A DNA stretch of 64,000 nucleotides from positions 496,001 to 560,000 of the forward strand of contig NZ_CANLZV010000001.1 in NCBI RefSeq assembly GCF_947495665.1. Direction: 5' to 3'. Source of the stretch: an uncultured Sunxiuqinia sp. Its GTDB lineage: Bacteria > Bacteroidota > Bacteroidia > Bacteroidales > Prolixibacteraceae. This document shows positions 1 to 8,884 of the stretch, piece after piece (the stretch's first letter is position 1; every line of letters begins with the position of its first letter). The notes under the pieces were generated by a model, which saw only the letters and a list, made by a program, of their open reading frames with translations, did no database searches and was not told the origin of the DNA. The position numbers were made by a program, and so were the translations under genes.

Positions 1-50
1 TTTAGCGCCCAAAGGCCTGTGGGCTTTACCAAATTTCAAGATTTTGACCT

Positions 51-737
51 ATGGATTATCAACGAATAGCATACCTCTCGGAGTGCCTTACCCCGGAACG
101 AAAAGAATTGTTTGAACGTGTGTTGGAAGACCGTACCCGTTATCTGACCGTTGTTTTGGAGGATATTTTTCAACCGCAAAATGCCAGTGCTGTGTTGCGG
201 TCTGTCGATTGTTTTGGAGTGCAGGATGTTCATGTAATCGAAAACCGGAATGAATTTACGGTGGACCGTGAGGTGGCGATGGGCGCTTCCAAATGGCTTT
301 CGGTGCACAAATACACGGGGGAGGAACACAACAGCTTGAATGCTATTCGCCATTTGCGTGAGCAGGGCTACCGCATTGTGGCTACCACGCCACACGAAGG
401 AGATACGAACCTGGAAGAGTTTGATTTGGAGAAGGGAAAATGTGCCTTGATTTTTGGAACCGAGCTGACAGGGATCTCGGAAGTGGTGCAGAATGAAGCC
501 GATGAGTTTTTGAAGATTCCCATGCATGGGTTTACCGAAAGCTTTAACATATCGGTTTCTGCGGCGATCATCTTACACCACCTGACTTTTCTGATGCGTG
601 GCAATCCGGCAATCGACTGGAAATTGTCCGAAGAAGAAAAGGCAGCGATTAAATTAAGCTGGATCAGACGAACTTTGAAACGCTCGGAGCTGTTAGAGCA
701 ACGTTATGAAGAATTGAAAAAGGAAGGAAAATTATGA
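51..737 (+). CDS. trmH: TrmH-type tRNA 2'-O-methyltransferase (SpoU/SPOUT family)
   Basis: This 228-residue protein is a SpoU-family RNA ribose 2'-O-methyltransferase that uses S-adenosylmethionine. All three SPOUT motifs are visible: N44-A-S-A-V-L-R-S (motif 1, with the catalytic arginine R50), FGTELTGIS at 135-143 (motif 2) and IPMHGF followed by ESFNIS at about 156-168 (motif 3). The motifs form the trefoil-knot cofactor site. Length and the RTRYLTVVLEDIFQPQN segment resemble E. coli TrmH, which makes Gm18 in tRNA; the exact target nucleoside is inferred. There is no N-terminal L30e-like extension as in TrmB/RlmB-type relatives. The gene overlaps the next one by four bases (ATGA), so the two are probably translationally coupled. 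Confidence 0.88.
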   Translation: MDYQRIAYLSECLTPERKELFERVLEDRTRYLTVVLEDIFQPQNASAVLRSVDCFGVQDVHVIENRNEFTVDREVAMGASKWLSVHKYTGEEHNSLNAIRHLREQGYRIVATTPHEGDTNLEEFDLEKGKCALIFGTELTGISEVVQNEADEFLKIPMHGFTESFNISVSAAIILHHLTFLMRGNPAIDWKLSEEEKAAIKLSWIRRTLKRSELLEQRYEELKKEGKL

Positions 738-2659
738 AAGTTTTTGCAGAGAAATTTGCGGACATTAAAATATTACGCTACGAATTGACCGGTTTTGACA
801 AGCTGAGTCTTCAACAAAAACAATACATCTACTACCTGGGGCAAGCCGCCCTTTGTGGGCGCGATATCTTATGGGATCAGAATAACCGTTATAACCTCCG
901 CATACGCCGGTTGTTGGAAGCCGTTTATCGGACTTTTCCCGGAAACCGGGAAAGCGAGCTGTTTCAGAAATTTGAGGTTTACCTGAAACGGGTGTGGTTT
1001 TCCAATGGTATTCATCATCATTATTCCATGGATAAGATTCAGCCTGGCTTTTCGGCTCAGGATTTCCGGACGCTGCTTGAGCAGGCTGACTTAGGCGGAT
1101 TTGCTTATTTGGCCGATTTGGAAGAGCTGGTAGAGGTAATCACCAACCCGGATCGGGAAGCCAAAAGAGTGAGCCTGGATGCTTCAGCTGACCTGCTACA
1201 CGCGTCAGCGATGAACTATTACCAAGGCGTTTCGCAGGCCGAAGCCGAAGCCTTTTACAAAGCCAAAAATCAGGTTGCTGGTGAAAATGCGCCTTCGTTT
1301 GGCTTAAACACCCAGCTGGTGAAGGAAAATGGCGACCTGCAGGAAAAAGTATGGAAGGCTGATGGTTGTTACGGAGAAGCGATTCAGCAAATTATTTATT
1401 GGTTGAAAAAGGCCTTGCCTTTTGCGGAAAATGAACTTCAGCAAAAAACAATTAACGAACTGGTGGCTTATTACCAGACCGGTGATTTAAAAACCTTTGA
1501 TGATTATAGCATTTCATGGGTAAAAGAGCTGGAAGGACAGGTGGATTTTGTGAATGGCTTTATTGAAGTGTACGGTGATCCGCTGGGAATAAAAGGAAGC
1601 TGGGAGGCGATTGTCAATTACAAAGACGAGGAAGGCACGAAGCGGGCGACCATTTTATCAGAGAATGCGCAGTGGTTTGAGCAGCATTCGCCGGTGGCCG
1701 GGGCGTTTAAAAAGAAAGAAGTAAAAGGCGTCAGCGCCAAAGTGATTCATGTGGCCATGCTTGGCGGTGATTGCTATCCGCATACGCCGATTGGGGTTAA
1801 TCTCCCCAATTCTGAGTGGATTCGGGAAGAATATGGCTCCAAGTCGGTAACCATTGAGAATATTACCAAATCCTATTTCTTGGATTCGCTGGGCAATGGT
1901 ATGCTGGAAGAGTTTGCCGGCTCCAAGGAAGAGATTGAACGGGCGCAAAATTATGGCTATCTGGCGGGTAACTTGCATACTGATTTGCACGAATGTCTGG
2001 GCCATGGTTCGGGAAAAATGATGCCCGGGGTGAAGCCCGAAGATTTGAAGAACTATTATTCGACCATTGAAGAAACCCGGGCCGATTTGTTTGCCCTCTA
2101 CTATGTGATGGACGAAAAGTTGCTGGAACTGGGTTTGGTGCCTTCCATGGAGTCGGGCATGGCCGAGTATGATTCGTACTTGCGCAACGGGTTGATTACC
2201 CAGCTTACCCGCATTGAACCGGGGAAAGATTTGGAGGAATCGCACATGCGAAACCGTCAGTTGATTGCCCGGTGGGCGTTTGAGCACGGGCAGGCCGAAG
2301 CGGTGGTGGAATGGGTGAAGCGAGATGGTAAAACCTATGTCCAAATTAATGACTACCAAAAACTGCGCAAGCTGTTTGGTGAATTGTTGGCTGAAGTGCA
2401 GCGTATTAAGTCGGAAGGGGACTTGAAGGCCGCTGCTGAACTTGTTGAAAACTACGGGGTAAAGGTTGACCCGGATTTGCACAACGAAGTGCTGGAGCGT
2501 TTCAGCCGGCTAAACATTGCGCCTTACGCGGGCTTTTTAAATCCGGAGCTGAAACTGAAAACAGCCGACGGTGGAGAAGTCGTAGATGTTGAAGTGGCTT
2601 ATGCCGAAGATTTTGCTGGGCAAATGCTTGCTTATGGCCAAAACTTCAGCTTTTTGTAG
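734..2659 (+). CDS. Dipeptidyl peptidase III family zinc peptidase (M49)
   Basis: A 641-residue zinc exopeptidase of family M49, expected to remove dipeptides from the N-termini of oligopeptides. The diagnostic zinc motif HEXXGH appears as HECLGH at 419-424, with the second glutamate ligand in EETRAD at 446-451. The cysteine variant HECLGH is the form known in the Bacteroides thetaiotaomicron enzyme. No signal peptide or lipobox is present, so the protein should be cytosolic and serve peptide turnover. It starts inside the stop codon of trmH (ATGA overlap), which fixes the start. Its 3' end runs 14 bp into the convergent nuclease gene at 2646-2659. Confidence 0.9.
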   Translation: MKVFAEKFADIKILRYELTGFDKLSLQQKQYIYYLGQAALCGRDILWDQNNRYNLRIRRLLEAVYRTFPGNRESELFQKFEVYLKRVWFSNGIHHHYSMDKIQPGFSAQDFRTLLEQADLGGFAYLADLEELVEVITNPDREAKRVSLDASADLLHASAMNYYQGVSQAEAEAFYKAKNQVAGENAPSFGLNTQLVKENGDLQEKVWKADGCYGEAIQQIIYWLKKALPFAENELQQKTINELVAYYQTGDLKTFDDYSISWVKELEGQVDFVNGFIEVYGDPLGIKGSWEAIVNYKDEEGTKRATILSENAQWFEQHSPVAGAFKKKEVKGVSAKVIHVAMLGGDCYPHTPIGVNLPNSEWIREEYGSKSVTIENITKSYFLDSLGNGMLEEFAGSKEEIERAQNYGYLAGNLHTDLHECLGHGSGKMMPGVKPEDLKNYYSTIEETRADLFALYYVMDEKLLELGLVPSMESGMAEYDSYLRNGLITQLTRIEPGKDLEESHMRNRQLIARWAFEHGQAEAVVEWVKRDGKTYVQINDYQKLRKLFGELLAEVQRIKSEGDLKAAAELVENYGVKVDPDLHNEVLERFSRLNIAPYAGFLNPELKLKTADGGEVVDVEVAYAEDFAGQMLAYGQNFSFL

Positions 2660-3506
2660 GTTTCAGCATTTGCCTGATTTCATGCATCACAGTTTGGAAT
2701 TTCTTTTCACTTAAGGCCAGCGGGTCCAAGAGACCGGGATTGTCCTGCAGCTGTTGGCAGGTGACGATATTTTGATTCAGCAATTGTTGTTTATGACTTT
2801 TGGTCAGGCTGTTCAAGACTGTTAAGGGGTAAATCCTTTCGCGGTCAATCAGATCCTTCAAACTGTTTCCCAACGGGTAATCCCAGCTTAGTAAATGGAG
2901 CCCGCTGCATTGGCCATAATTAATGGCGTCGGAAGTAAAGCGGGTGTTGGTGACCACCCAGCCGTGAAATGAAAAGTCGCGGTATTCTGCTGATTCCTTT
3001 CGTTTTGAGATCAGATCATTCACGCGGGAGCGAATGTAAAGCGGAACTTTTACATTTTGAATCCGGTCGGGGCTTTGCCCGTACTTGCATTCCACAAAGT
3101 GTTGTTCTTTACCGCTTGTAGCTACCACATCGACTTCGTGAGTTACACATTGTCCGGGTAAAACCTGTCCAACTTCCACGGTAAATCCTAGTGTTTCCAT
3201 AACCTGCCCGATGAAATGCTCAAAGGGATAACCGGTTGGCCCAAGTTCCATAATGCCTTTTTTTAGCCTGTAACGCGATGCCGCTTGTTTTTCCTTTTTG
3301 CGGAGCATGGAGAAAGCCCGCGCATAAATTCTATGGGTGCTGATGCCATCATAAATCCAGTTTTGTATGTCTTGGCCTATTTCCTGAATAATGGCTTCTT
3401 CAGCTCCTGCATTGCGCAGAGAGCGGATAAGTTTATCAAGCGCGAAGGGTTCGTGCTCGCCGGAGGCTTTTTTTATTAAAATCGGTTGAGTGTGGTTTGC
3501 TTGCAT
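2646..3506 (-). CDS. ATP-cone domain fused to Mrr-like restriction endonuclease domain
   Basis: A 286-residue protein with two recognisable parts. Residues about 8-90 look like an ATP-cone, the nucleotide-binding regulatory module of ribonucleotide reductases and NrdR. Residues about 95-215 look like a PD-(D/E)xK nuclease of the Mrr type: E96 in PFEHFIG, D126 in HEVDVV and E139-C-K141 in HFVECKYG give the expected E...D...ExK active site. The C-terminal 60 residues resemble a helix-hairpin DNA-binding segment. A nucleotide-gated nuclease is an inference from the domains; no modification methylase or other restriction partner is adjacent. The gene is convergent with the M49 peptidase (14-bp overlap) and seems monocistronic. 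Confidence 0.72.
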   Translation of the reverse strand: MQANHTQPILIKKASGEHEPFALDKLIRSLRNAGAEEAIIQEIGQDIQNWIYDGISTHRIYARAFSMLRKKEKQAASRYRLKKGIMELGPTGYPFEHFIGQVMETLGFTVEVGQVLPGQCVTHEVDVVATSGKEQHFVECKYGQSPDRIQNVKVPLYIRSRVNDLISKRKESAEYRDFSFHGWVVTNTRFTSDAINYGQCSGLHLLSWDYPLGNSLKDLIDRERIYPLTVLNSLTKSHKQQLLNQNIVTCQQLQDNPGLLDPLALSEKKFQTVMHEIRQMLKPTKS

Positions 3507-3610
3507 CGGTTGTTGCTTGTTTCAATCGGTTAAGGCCAAGTGCAGTTCTGAACTTGGGTTGGTTTTTTGTGATGCTAAATATAGCTAAAAAATAGTGTCG
3601 AAGTACCGGT

Positions 3611-6600
3611 TTACAAGCAGGGCATTTCAGATGTTGATAAAGAGACTGTATCTTCTTTTCCTTTTGTATTGAGCGGAATATGAAAGGTGAAAGTTGTGCC
3701 TTTACCAACTTCGGATTTCAAGCAGATGGAGCCTCCCATCAGGTCAATGATTTTTTTGGAAATGGGAAGGCCTAAGCCGGTTCCGCCATAGTTTCGGGTA
3801 TACGAGTCATCGGCTTGCCGGAAGCGGTCAAAAATGCTGGTTTGTGTTTCCTTGTTGATTCCAATTCCAGTATCGGTAACAAAGAAACTGATCGTCTCGT
3901 TGGTTTGCTCCATAATTCCAAACTGAATTTTTCCTTCGAAGGTGAACTTAACGGCATTGCTTAGCAGGTTCATGAAAACCTGGTTAAACCGAACCTTGTC
4001 GGTGTATAGTTTTACCGAGCCTTCCGGAGCGATAAAGCTTATTTGAATGTGGGATTTGTCCTGCTCAGCCAGTCGTTGTTTAAATATGCTGTGAAGTTCT
4101 TTGAGTAGTGGAATAAGGTCAAATTGATCCTTGTAAATAGCCAGTTGCCCGGTTTCCAGTTTGGAAAGGTCAAGGATATCATTGATGATTTGAAGCAGGT
4201 TGGCCCCACTTTGCTTGAGGATGGAAGAAAACTCCTTTTTGGCTTCCTGGTCTAAGTCCTGTTCTTCAACTAACATATTGCTAAACCCAAGAATCGCATT
4301 CAGGGGAGTTCGAATTTCGTGGCTCATGTTGGCTAAAAAGGCGGTTTTTAGTCGGTCGCTTTCTTCTGCTTTTTCTTTGGCAAGCTGTAGATCAGCCAGT
4401 ATTTTTTTCTTTTCCGTAATGTCCTCTTTGGCTTCAACAAAATGAGAAATCTCGCCTTTCGCGTCCAGAATGGACGAAATGGTCGCACTTTCCCAGTAAA
4501 GCTGGCCGTTCTTTTTCCGGTTTTTAATTTCGCCGCGCCATTCTTTTCCATCAAGGATTGTTTGCCAAAGTTGGGCATAAAACTCCTTGGAATGATAGCC
4601 TGATTTGAGAATTGCTGGTGTTTTGCCGATAACTTCCTTGCTTTGATAGCCCGTAATCTCAGTGAACTTGGGGTTGATGTATTCGATAATGCCCTGATGG
4701 TCGGTAATTACAATACCTGCCGGACTTTGCTCGGTTGATTTACTCAACAGTAGAAGCTGGTTTTCGGCTTCCTTTTTTCCGGTAATGTCGTGAACGATGG
4801 CGTGAAAGAAGATTCGTCCTTTGAACCTGATTTTACTGATGAAAACTTCCACTTCTCTGATGGTGCCATCAGCCAGTTTGTTTTGGTATTCACGTTGCCT
4901 GTTTTTCGACGCCCGGCTAAGCGCCATTTCTTGCTCAAATTCACCTTCTCCAAACTGGAAAATGTCCAGAACACTCATTTGCTTCAGTTGCTTGCGTGAG
5001 TAGCCGTAAAATTCGCGGGCCGCGCGATTTGCATCGGCAATGTTGCCGTTTTCGATATCAATCAGTAGCTTAATGGCCGCATCGTTTTTAAATAGGTTTT
5101 TATAGCCTTTCTCACTTTCCTTTAAGGCATCAAGGTTTCTTTTGGTTTCGGTAATGTCAATGATAATGCCTTGCAGCTTTACAAGTTTACTATCCTTGAA
5201 CTCTGGAATGACGCGATTCATAAGCCACTTGATTTCGCCATTGGCTAGTTGAATCCGGAAGCGAATGTCAACCGTTTGCTTGCTTTCTATGATGCGTTTT
5301 TCGCCCGCTTCAAGTTCCGGGAGATCTTCCTTCAGAATATAGTTTCGGAAGAAATCATAGGTTGGAAGTACCTCAAATGGAGTCAGTCCAAACAGGCGAT
5401 AGCAGTTTTCCGACCAATAAGTTTCATTTTTTACCAAATCATATTTCCAGTGGCCCATGCGGGCAATTTCCTGTGCCTCTTTTAGTGCTTGCTCGCTTTG
5501 AATTAAGGCGTCTTGGGCTTTCTTTTGTTCGGTAAAGTCTTGGTAGATGGTTAAAAATTCGGGTTGACCATCCCAAGTGATCAATTTTCGATAAACACGC
5601 AAGTTCCGCAGTTCACCATCTTTATGAAGGATCTCAATGTCGTACTCTGACTCGACGAAGAGGTTTTTCTTGCGTTTTTGTTTGCGCTCCTCGTGCTCAA
5701 TGATGCTTTGCGTGGAATATCGTTTGCTTAGTGGCGTATCAAAATACTCCCGTATATTTTTAAATCCATAGATTGACAGCAAGGCCTGATTGACATAGCG
5801 CGTTTCGCCCGAGTTTGAAACAATGCGCATTCCAAAGGGAGATTCATCCATGGTTTGCTGGAAGTTTGCACGGGATTGCAGCAGGGCTTTCTCCGCCTCT
5901 TTTCGCTCGGTAATGTCGATAACAGTGCCAATATAGCCCAGTAGCTTGCCTTCGGGCGATAGTTCTGGTCCGGTTTCATCCAGCACCCAGGTCACGCGTC
6001 CATCAGGCAGTAAAAAACGGTATTCAAGCTTGCTGTGCATTTGCTTTACCGAGATGTTCTCCCATCGTCGAATAAGGAGCGAACGATCTTCGGGATGGAT
6101 GGCTTCAAGCCAGCCTCGGCCAAGTGCTTTTTTGCAGTCCAGTCCACTTAGTTCGCAACATTTAGGGTTGATGTAATTGACATCCCCGTCAGGACGTGTT
6201 CGGAAGATTCCAACAGGCGACTGATCGGTAAGGGTATGGAATAAGTGTTCTCTTTTCTGAAGTTGTTGCTGAAGCTCATTGGCCTCTGTTTGGTCTCTGA
6301 AAACCAATACAACACCAGTAATGCTTCCTTTTTCATCCCGGATGGGAGCACTGTTATCTGCAACGGGTAGTGTTCGTCCTGATTTGGTCATCAGTATGGA
6401 ATGGTTAGCTGTTTCAACCACTTTGCCTTGGTTGATCACTTTCTCCACAGGGCACTCGGTTTCAAGCCCGGTATCTTCATGGATGATTCGAAATACCAAT
6501 TGGGCAGCTTGTCCAATGGCTTCCTTTTCACTCCAGCCGGTTAGTTGTGTGGCCTCCGGGTTGATAAAGGTGATTAGTCCTTGATTATCGGTGGTAATCA

Positions 6601-7234
6601 CCGCATCGCCAATACTGCTCAAGGTAGTTCGGTAGCGTGCTTCGCTTTCGCGGATGTGATTTTCTGCCGCAATGCGCTTGTGCTCATTTCTGATTAGCAG
6701 GCCAATAAGCAGGGTCGAGCCCGGAAAAATAAGCAGAATGGGCCACCATATTTGCCCAACTACACGAATAGCCGTTTCCCATGGTAAAATGAATTGACAG
6801 AGGAGCATCGCCAAATGGGTCAGAAATCCCATGGCGAGCAGGTTCAGCGGGCTTATGTTTTCGGGTTTGCTGCTCAGATAGCGTCTAAATGCCAGACCAA
6901 TTAAAGCCGACACAATAATGGTGGTGGTGCCGGCTAACACGCCAATGCCACCAAGAATGATCCTGTAAACAATGGCGAGAATCGCCGTGATAGCAGTAAC
7001 AAGGGTTCCGCCAAAAAGGCCTACAAGCGACAGGATAATCGATCGTCCATCGAAAAAGATCCCCGGTTGAAAATTGACGGGCATGTTCATTCCGATGATG
7101 GTAATGGAGCCAAATAACAGGCCTGCAACTAGTTTTAAGCCATGGCTGTTTGCTTTTTTAGTACGAAAGAGAAAACTGTATGAAACAGTCAACGTTATGA
7201 GTAAAGTTGCATTTTGAAGCAGGTCCGTTATCAT
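3611..7234 (-). CDS. Sensor histidine kinase with 5TM (LytS-type) membrane domain and six PAS domains
   Basis: A 1207-residue membrane kinase. Residues about 1-190 form several membrane segments matching the 5TMR domain of LytS-type kinases (the segment with NMPVNFQPGIFFDGR is typical). Six successive PAS/PAC units follow, each ending near a DITE/DFTE-type motif, roughly at 195-325, 328-450, 452-572, 573-695, 697-815 and 820-940. The HisKA helix carries the phospho-acceptor H972 in MSHEIRTPLN, and the C-terminal HATPase has the N, G1 (DTGIGI) and G2 (GGTGLGL) boxes. There is no receiver domain, and no response regulator gene adjoins it, so the partner is unknown. The start is the ATG at 7232-7234; a possible -7 element lies at 7306-7313. 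Confidence 0.9.
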   Translation of the reverse strand: MITDLLQNATLLITLTVSYSFLFRTKKANSHGLKLVAGLLFGSITIIGMNMPVNFQPGIFFDGRSIILSLVGLFGGTLVTAITAILAIVYRIILGGIGVLAGTTTIIVSALIGLAFRRYLSSKPENISPLNLLAMGFLTHLAMLLCQFILPWETAIRVVGQIWWPILLIFPGSTLLIGLLIRNEHKRIAAENHIRESEARYRTTLSSIGDAVITTDNQGLITFINPEATQLTGWSEKEAIGQAAQLVFRIIHEDTGLETECPVEKVINQGKVVETANHSILMTKSGRTLPVADNSAPIRDEKGSITGVVLVFRDQTEANELQQQLQKREHLFHTLTDQSPVGIFRTRPDGDVNYINPKCCELSGLDCKKALGRGWLEAIHPEDRSLLIRRWENISVKQMHSKLEYRFLLPDGRVTWVLDETGPELSPEGKLLGYIGTVIDITERKEAEKALLQSRANFQQTMDESPFGMRIVSNSGETRYVNQALLSIYGFKNIREYFDTPLSKRYSTQSIIEHEERKQKRKKNLFVESEYDIEILHKDGELRNLRVYRKLITWDGQPEFLTIYQDFTEQKKAQDALIQSEQALKEAQEIARMGHWKYDLVKNETYWSENCYRLFGLTPFEVLPTYDFFRNYILKEDLPELEAGEKRIIESKQTVDIRFRIQLANGEIKWLMNRVIPEFKDSKLVKLQGIIIDITETKRNLDALKESEKGYKNLFKNDAAIKLLIDIENGNIADANRAAREFYGYSRKQLKQMSVLDIFQFGEGEFEQEMALSRASKNRQREYQNKLADGTIREVEVFISKIRFKGRIFFHAIVHDITGKKEAENQLLLLSKSTEQSPAGIVITDHQGIIEYINPKFTEITGYQSKEVIGKTPAILKSGYHSKEFYAQLWQTILDGKEWRGEIKNRKKNGQLYWESATISSILDAKGEISHFVEAKEDITEKKKILADLQLAKEKAEESDRLKTAFLANMSHEIRTPLNAILGFSNMLVEEQDLDQEAKKEFSSILKQSGANLLQIINDILDLSKLETGQLAIYKDQFDLIPLLKELHSIFKQRLAEQDKSHIQISFIAPEGSVKLYTDKVRFNQVFMNLLSNAVKFTFEGKIQFGIMEQTNETISFFVTDTGIGINKETQTSIFDRFRQADDSYTRNYGGTGLGLPISKKIIDLMGGSICLKSEVGKGTTFTFHIPLNTKGKEDTVSLSTSEMPCL

Positions 7235-7305
7235 CGTTTTTCGTTTGCTCTCTTAGCTTCTGTTAGCATGGCTCCACCTTTGAAGACAAGCGCATTTCAA
7301 AGGCT

Positions 7306-7313
7306 CAAAGATA
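7306..7313 (-). promoter_or_regulatory. Possible -7 promoter element for the PAS kinase
   Basis: On the minus strand this reads TATCTTTG, which fits the Bacteroidota -7 consensus TAnnTTTG. No TTTG is found 19-21 bases upstream, so only half of the promoter is supported. It would give a leader of about 65 bases. Confidence 0.3.
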
Positions 7314-7421
7314 GTATTTTTACAATATAAATTGTGTGAGCCTACAACATTCATCAAGGGGAAATAGGCAATTCCGGATTAAGCTTGTGTTGCCCTGCCC
7401 ACAAGTCAACCCGAGGTAAAG

Positions 7422-7925
7422 CTACCATTCCATTTGACAGAGTTCCTCCGTAATGGCAAACACTATCGGGCAAACTTCACAATTTTTATGGGTCAATTTC
7501 AGAATCTGGTAAAAACGCTTGCGATCGGTGTGCGGATATTCGCGGCAGGCGCGTGGACGGTTTTCATACACACAGCAGTAGTTGTCAGTTAGTAAAAAAG
7601 GACAGGGTGTCTGCTGAAAAACATAATCTTGATCCTCATCCATATACAAGTGTTGGCTGATAAAGTCAGCAGGTTTCATTTTTTGGTTTTTGGCCAACCG
7701 TTCCACATCCCTGTCCGTTACAATCGGGCTGATTCCTGAGCAGCAATTGGCGCAGTCGAGGCAGTCAAACTGATCAAAAGCCTCGTCGTGCAAGGCATGA
7801 ACAACCGCATCCAGGTTTTTGGGCTTTTTCTTTTTCAATTTCTGAAACAAAAGACTGAATTCCTGCTTGCGGTTGGCAGTCATTTGTTTAAGCTCGTCTC
7901 TTTTGTAATACCGGATAGATTTCAT
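7422..7925 (-). CDS. YkgJ-family cysteine-cluster protein
   Basis: A 167-residue protein of the YkgJ (zinc- or iron-chelating cysteine cluster) family. The family signature is clear: CxxCxxCC in FDCLDCANCCSGIS, then CPFL...CCVYENRPRACREYP, then a late CEVCP. Function in the family is poorly defined; roles in metal-dependent modification have been proposed. I start it at the ATG at 7923-7925 (MKSIRYYKR); an upstream ATG at 7970 would add 15 residues lying deeper in the preceding gene. Even with the shorter form it overlaps the EamA permease gene by 38 bases, which suggests one transcript. Confidence 0.8.
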   Translation of the reverse strand: MKSIRYYKRDELKQMTANRKQEFSLLFQKLKKKKPKNLDAVVHALHDEAFDQFDCLDCANCCSGISPIVTDRDVERLAKNQKMKPADFISQHLYMDEDQDYVFQQTPCPFLLTDNYCCVYENRPRACREYPHTDRKRFYQILKLTHKNCEVCPIVFAITEELCQMEW

Positions 7926-8814
7926 GATTGCGTTTTCTACGTTTAAACTGGGCCAAAAATAAACCAGCAACTACTACGGTAATGCCCAGCAGTTTTTGAC
8001 CATTGATTTCATCTCCTAAAATGAGAAAGGAGAAGACGGCTACGAACACTGGAATCAGGTTGATGAACATATTGGATTTGTTGATGCCAATGTGCCGGAT
8101 GCTGTAAGTGAAAAAGATAAAGCCAAGGATAGAGGCAAAAACGGCCAGTTTTATAATAGCCATGAAGGCTTCCGGTGCGAAAGGGATGGCCAATGCCTCG
8201 CGTGCCTCAAAAATTCCCCAAAAGGGCAAAAACATGAATGTACCAATTAGGTTTTGATAGCTGATAATGGTGTAGCCATTGTAACGGCCTACCATTCTTT
8301 TGAGCACAACCGTATAGCCAATGGTGGAAAGTACCGCGATAAATTCGAGTCCAACACCAAGGGGAGAAGCCATCAAACCGGCCGATCGGTCGAAAACCAC
8401 CAGGCTGACTCCGGCAAAGGAAAGCACCAGGCCAGCCAGGTTGGCGCTGTTTAGTTTCTCTTTAAAAAAATACCAGGCTGCAAACGGGGTAAACAAGGGA
8501 ATGGTAGCAACAATAACGGCAGCAACTGTTGGCGACACATACTTCAACCCAAAACTTTCGCCCATGAAATAGAGGAAAGGTTCAAAGAAGGAAAGCAAAA
8601 TCATCCAGGCCAAGTCGCCTTTCTGAAGGGCTTGAAGCTTTCCTGTAAGCCGGGAGAAAATAAACATAATGGCTGCTGCCAGGCTGAGCCTGATGAGTAT
8701 TACTGTCATCGGCTCATAAGCCTGATAAGCGATTTTAAACCAAACAAACGAAAAGCTCCAGAAAAACATGGCCAGTAAGGCCGCCATGTAGTGCTTCAGT
8801 ATGTTATTTTTCAT
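7888..8814 (-). CDS. EamA/DMT-family transporter
   Basis: A 308-residue inner-membrane permease of the drug/metabolite transporter superfamily, with about ten hydrophobic segments arranged as two EamA repeats (roughly 10-145 and 155-290). The substrate cannot be read from the sequence; relatives export amino acids or other small metabolites. The basic tail FKRRKRN follows the last membrane span. A good -7 element lies at 8837-8844, giving a leader of about 16 bases. The 3' end overlaps the YkgJ-family gene. Confidence 0.85.
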   Translation of the reverse strand: MKNNILKHYMAALLAMFFWSFSFVWFKIAYQAYEPMTVILIRLSLAAAIMFIFSRLTGKLQALQKGDLAWMILLSFFEPFLYFMGESFGLKYVSPTVAAVIVATIPLFTPFAAWYFFKEKLNSANLAGLVLSFAGVSLVVFDRSAGLMASPLGVGLEFIAVLSTIGYTVVLKRMVGRYNGYTIISYQNLIGTFMFLPFWGIFEAREALAIPFAPEAFMAIIKLAVFASILGFIFFTYSIRHIGINKSNMFINLIPVFVAVFSFLILGDEINGQKLLGITVVVAGLFLAQFKRRKRNHEIYPVLQKRRA

Positions 8815-8836
8815 GATATCCCTGGTGAATTGACCG

Positions 8837-8844
8837 CAAAAGTA
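8837..8844 (-). promoter_or_regulatory. -7 promoter element for the EamA transporter
   Basis: The minus strand reads TACTTTTG, a full match to TAnnTTTG. A degenerate TTTA lies 18 bases upstream (8863-8866) where TTTG is expected. Spacing to the ATG is short and sensible. Confidence 0.45.
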
Positions 8845-8884
8845 GGGATAAATTTGATGATCTAAAACAGTTTTTAATGGCCGG

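Noticed and set aside
1658-2482. Long antisense frame within the M49 peptidase gene
   Set aside because: It mirrors codon bias of the real gene on the other strand and has no domain features.
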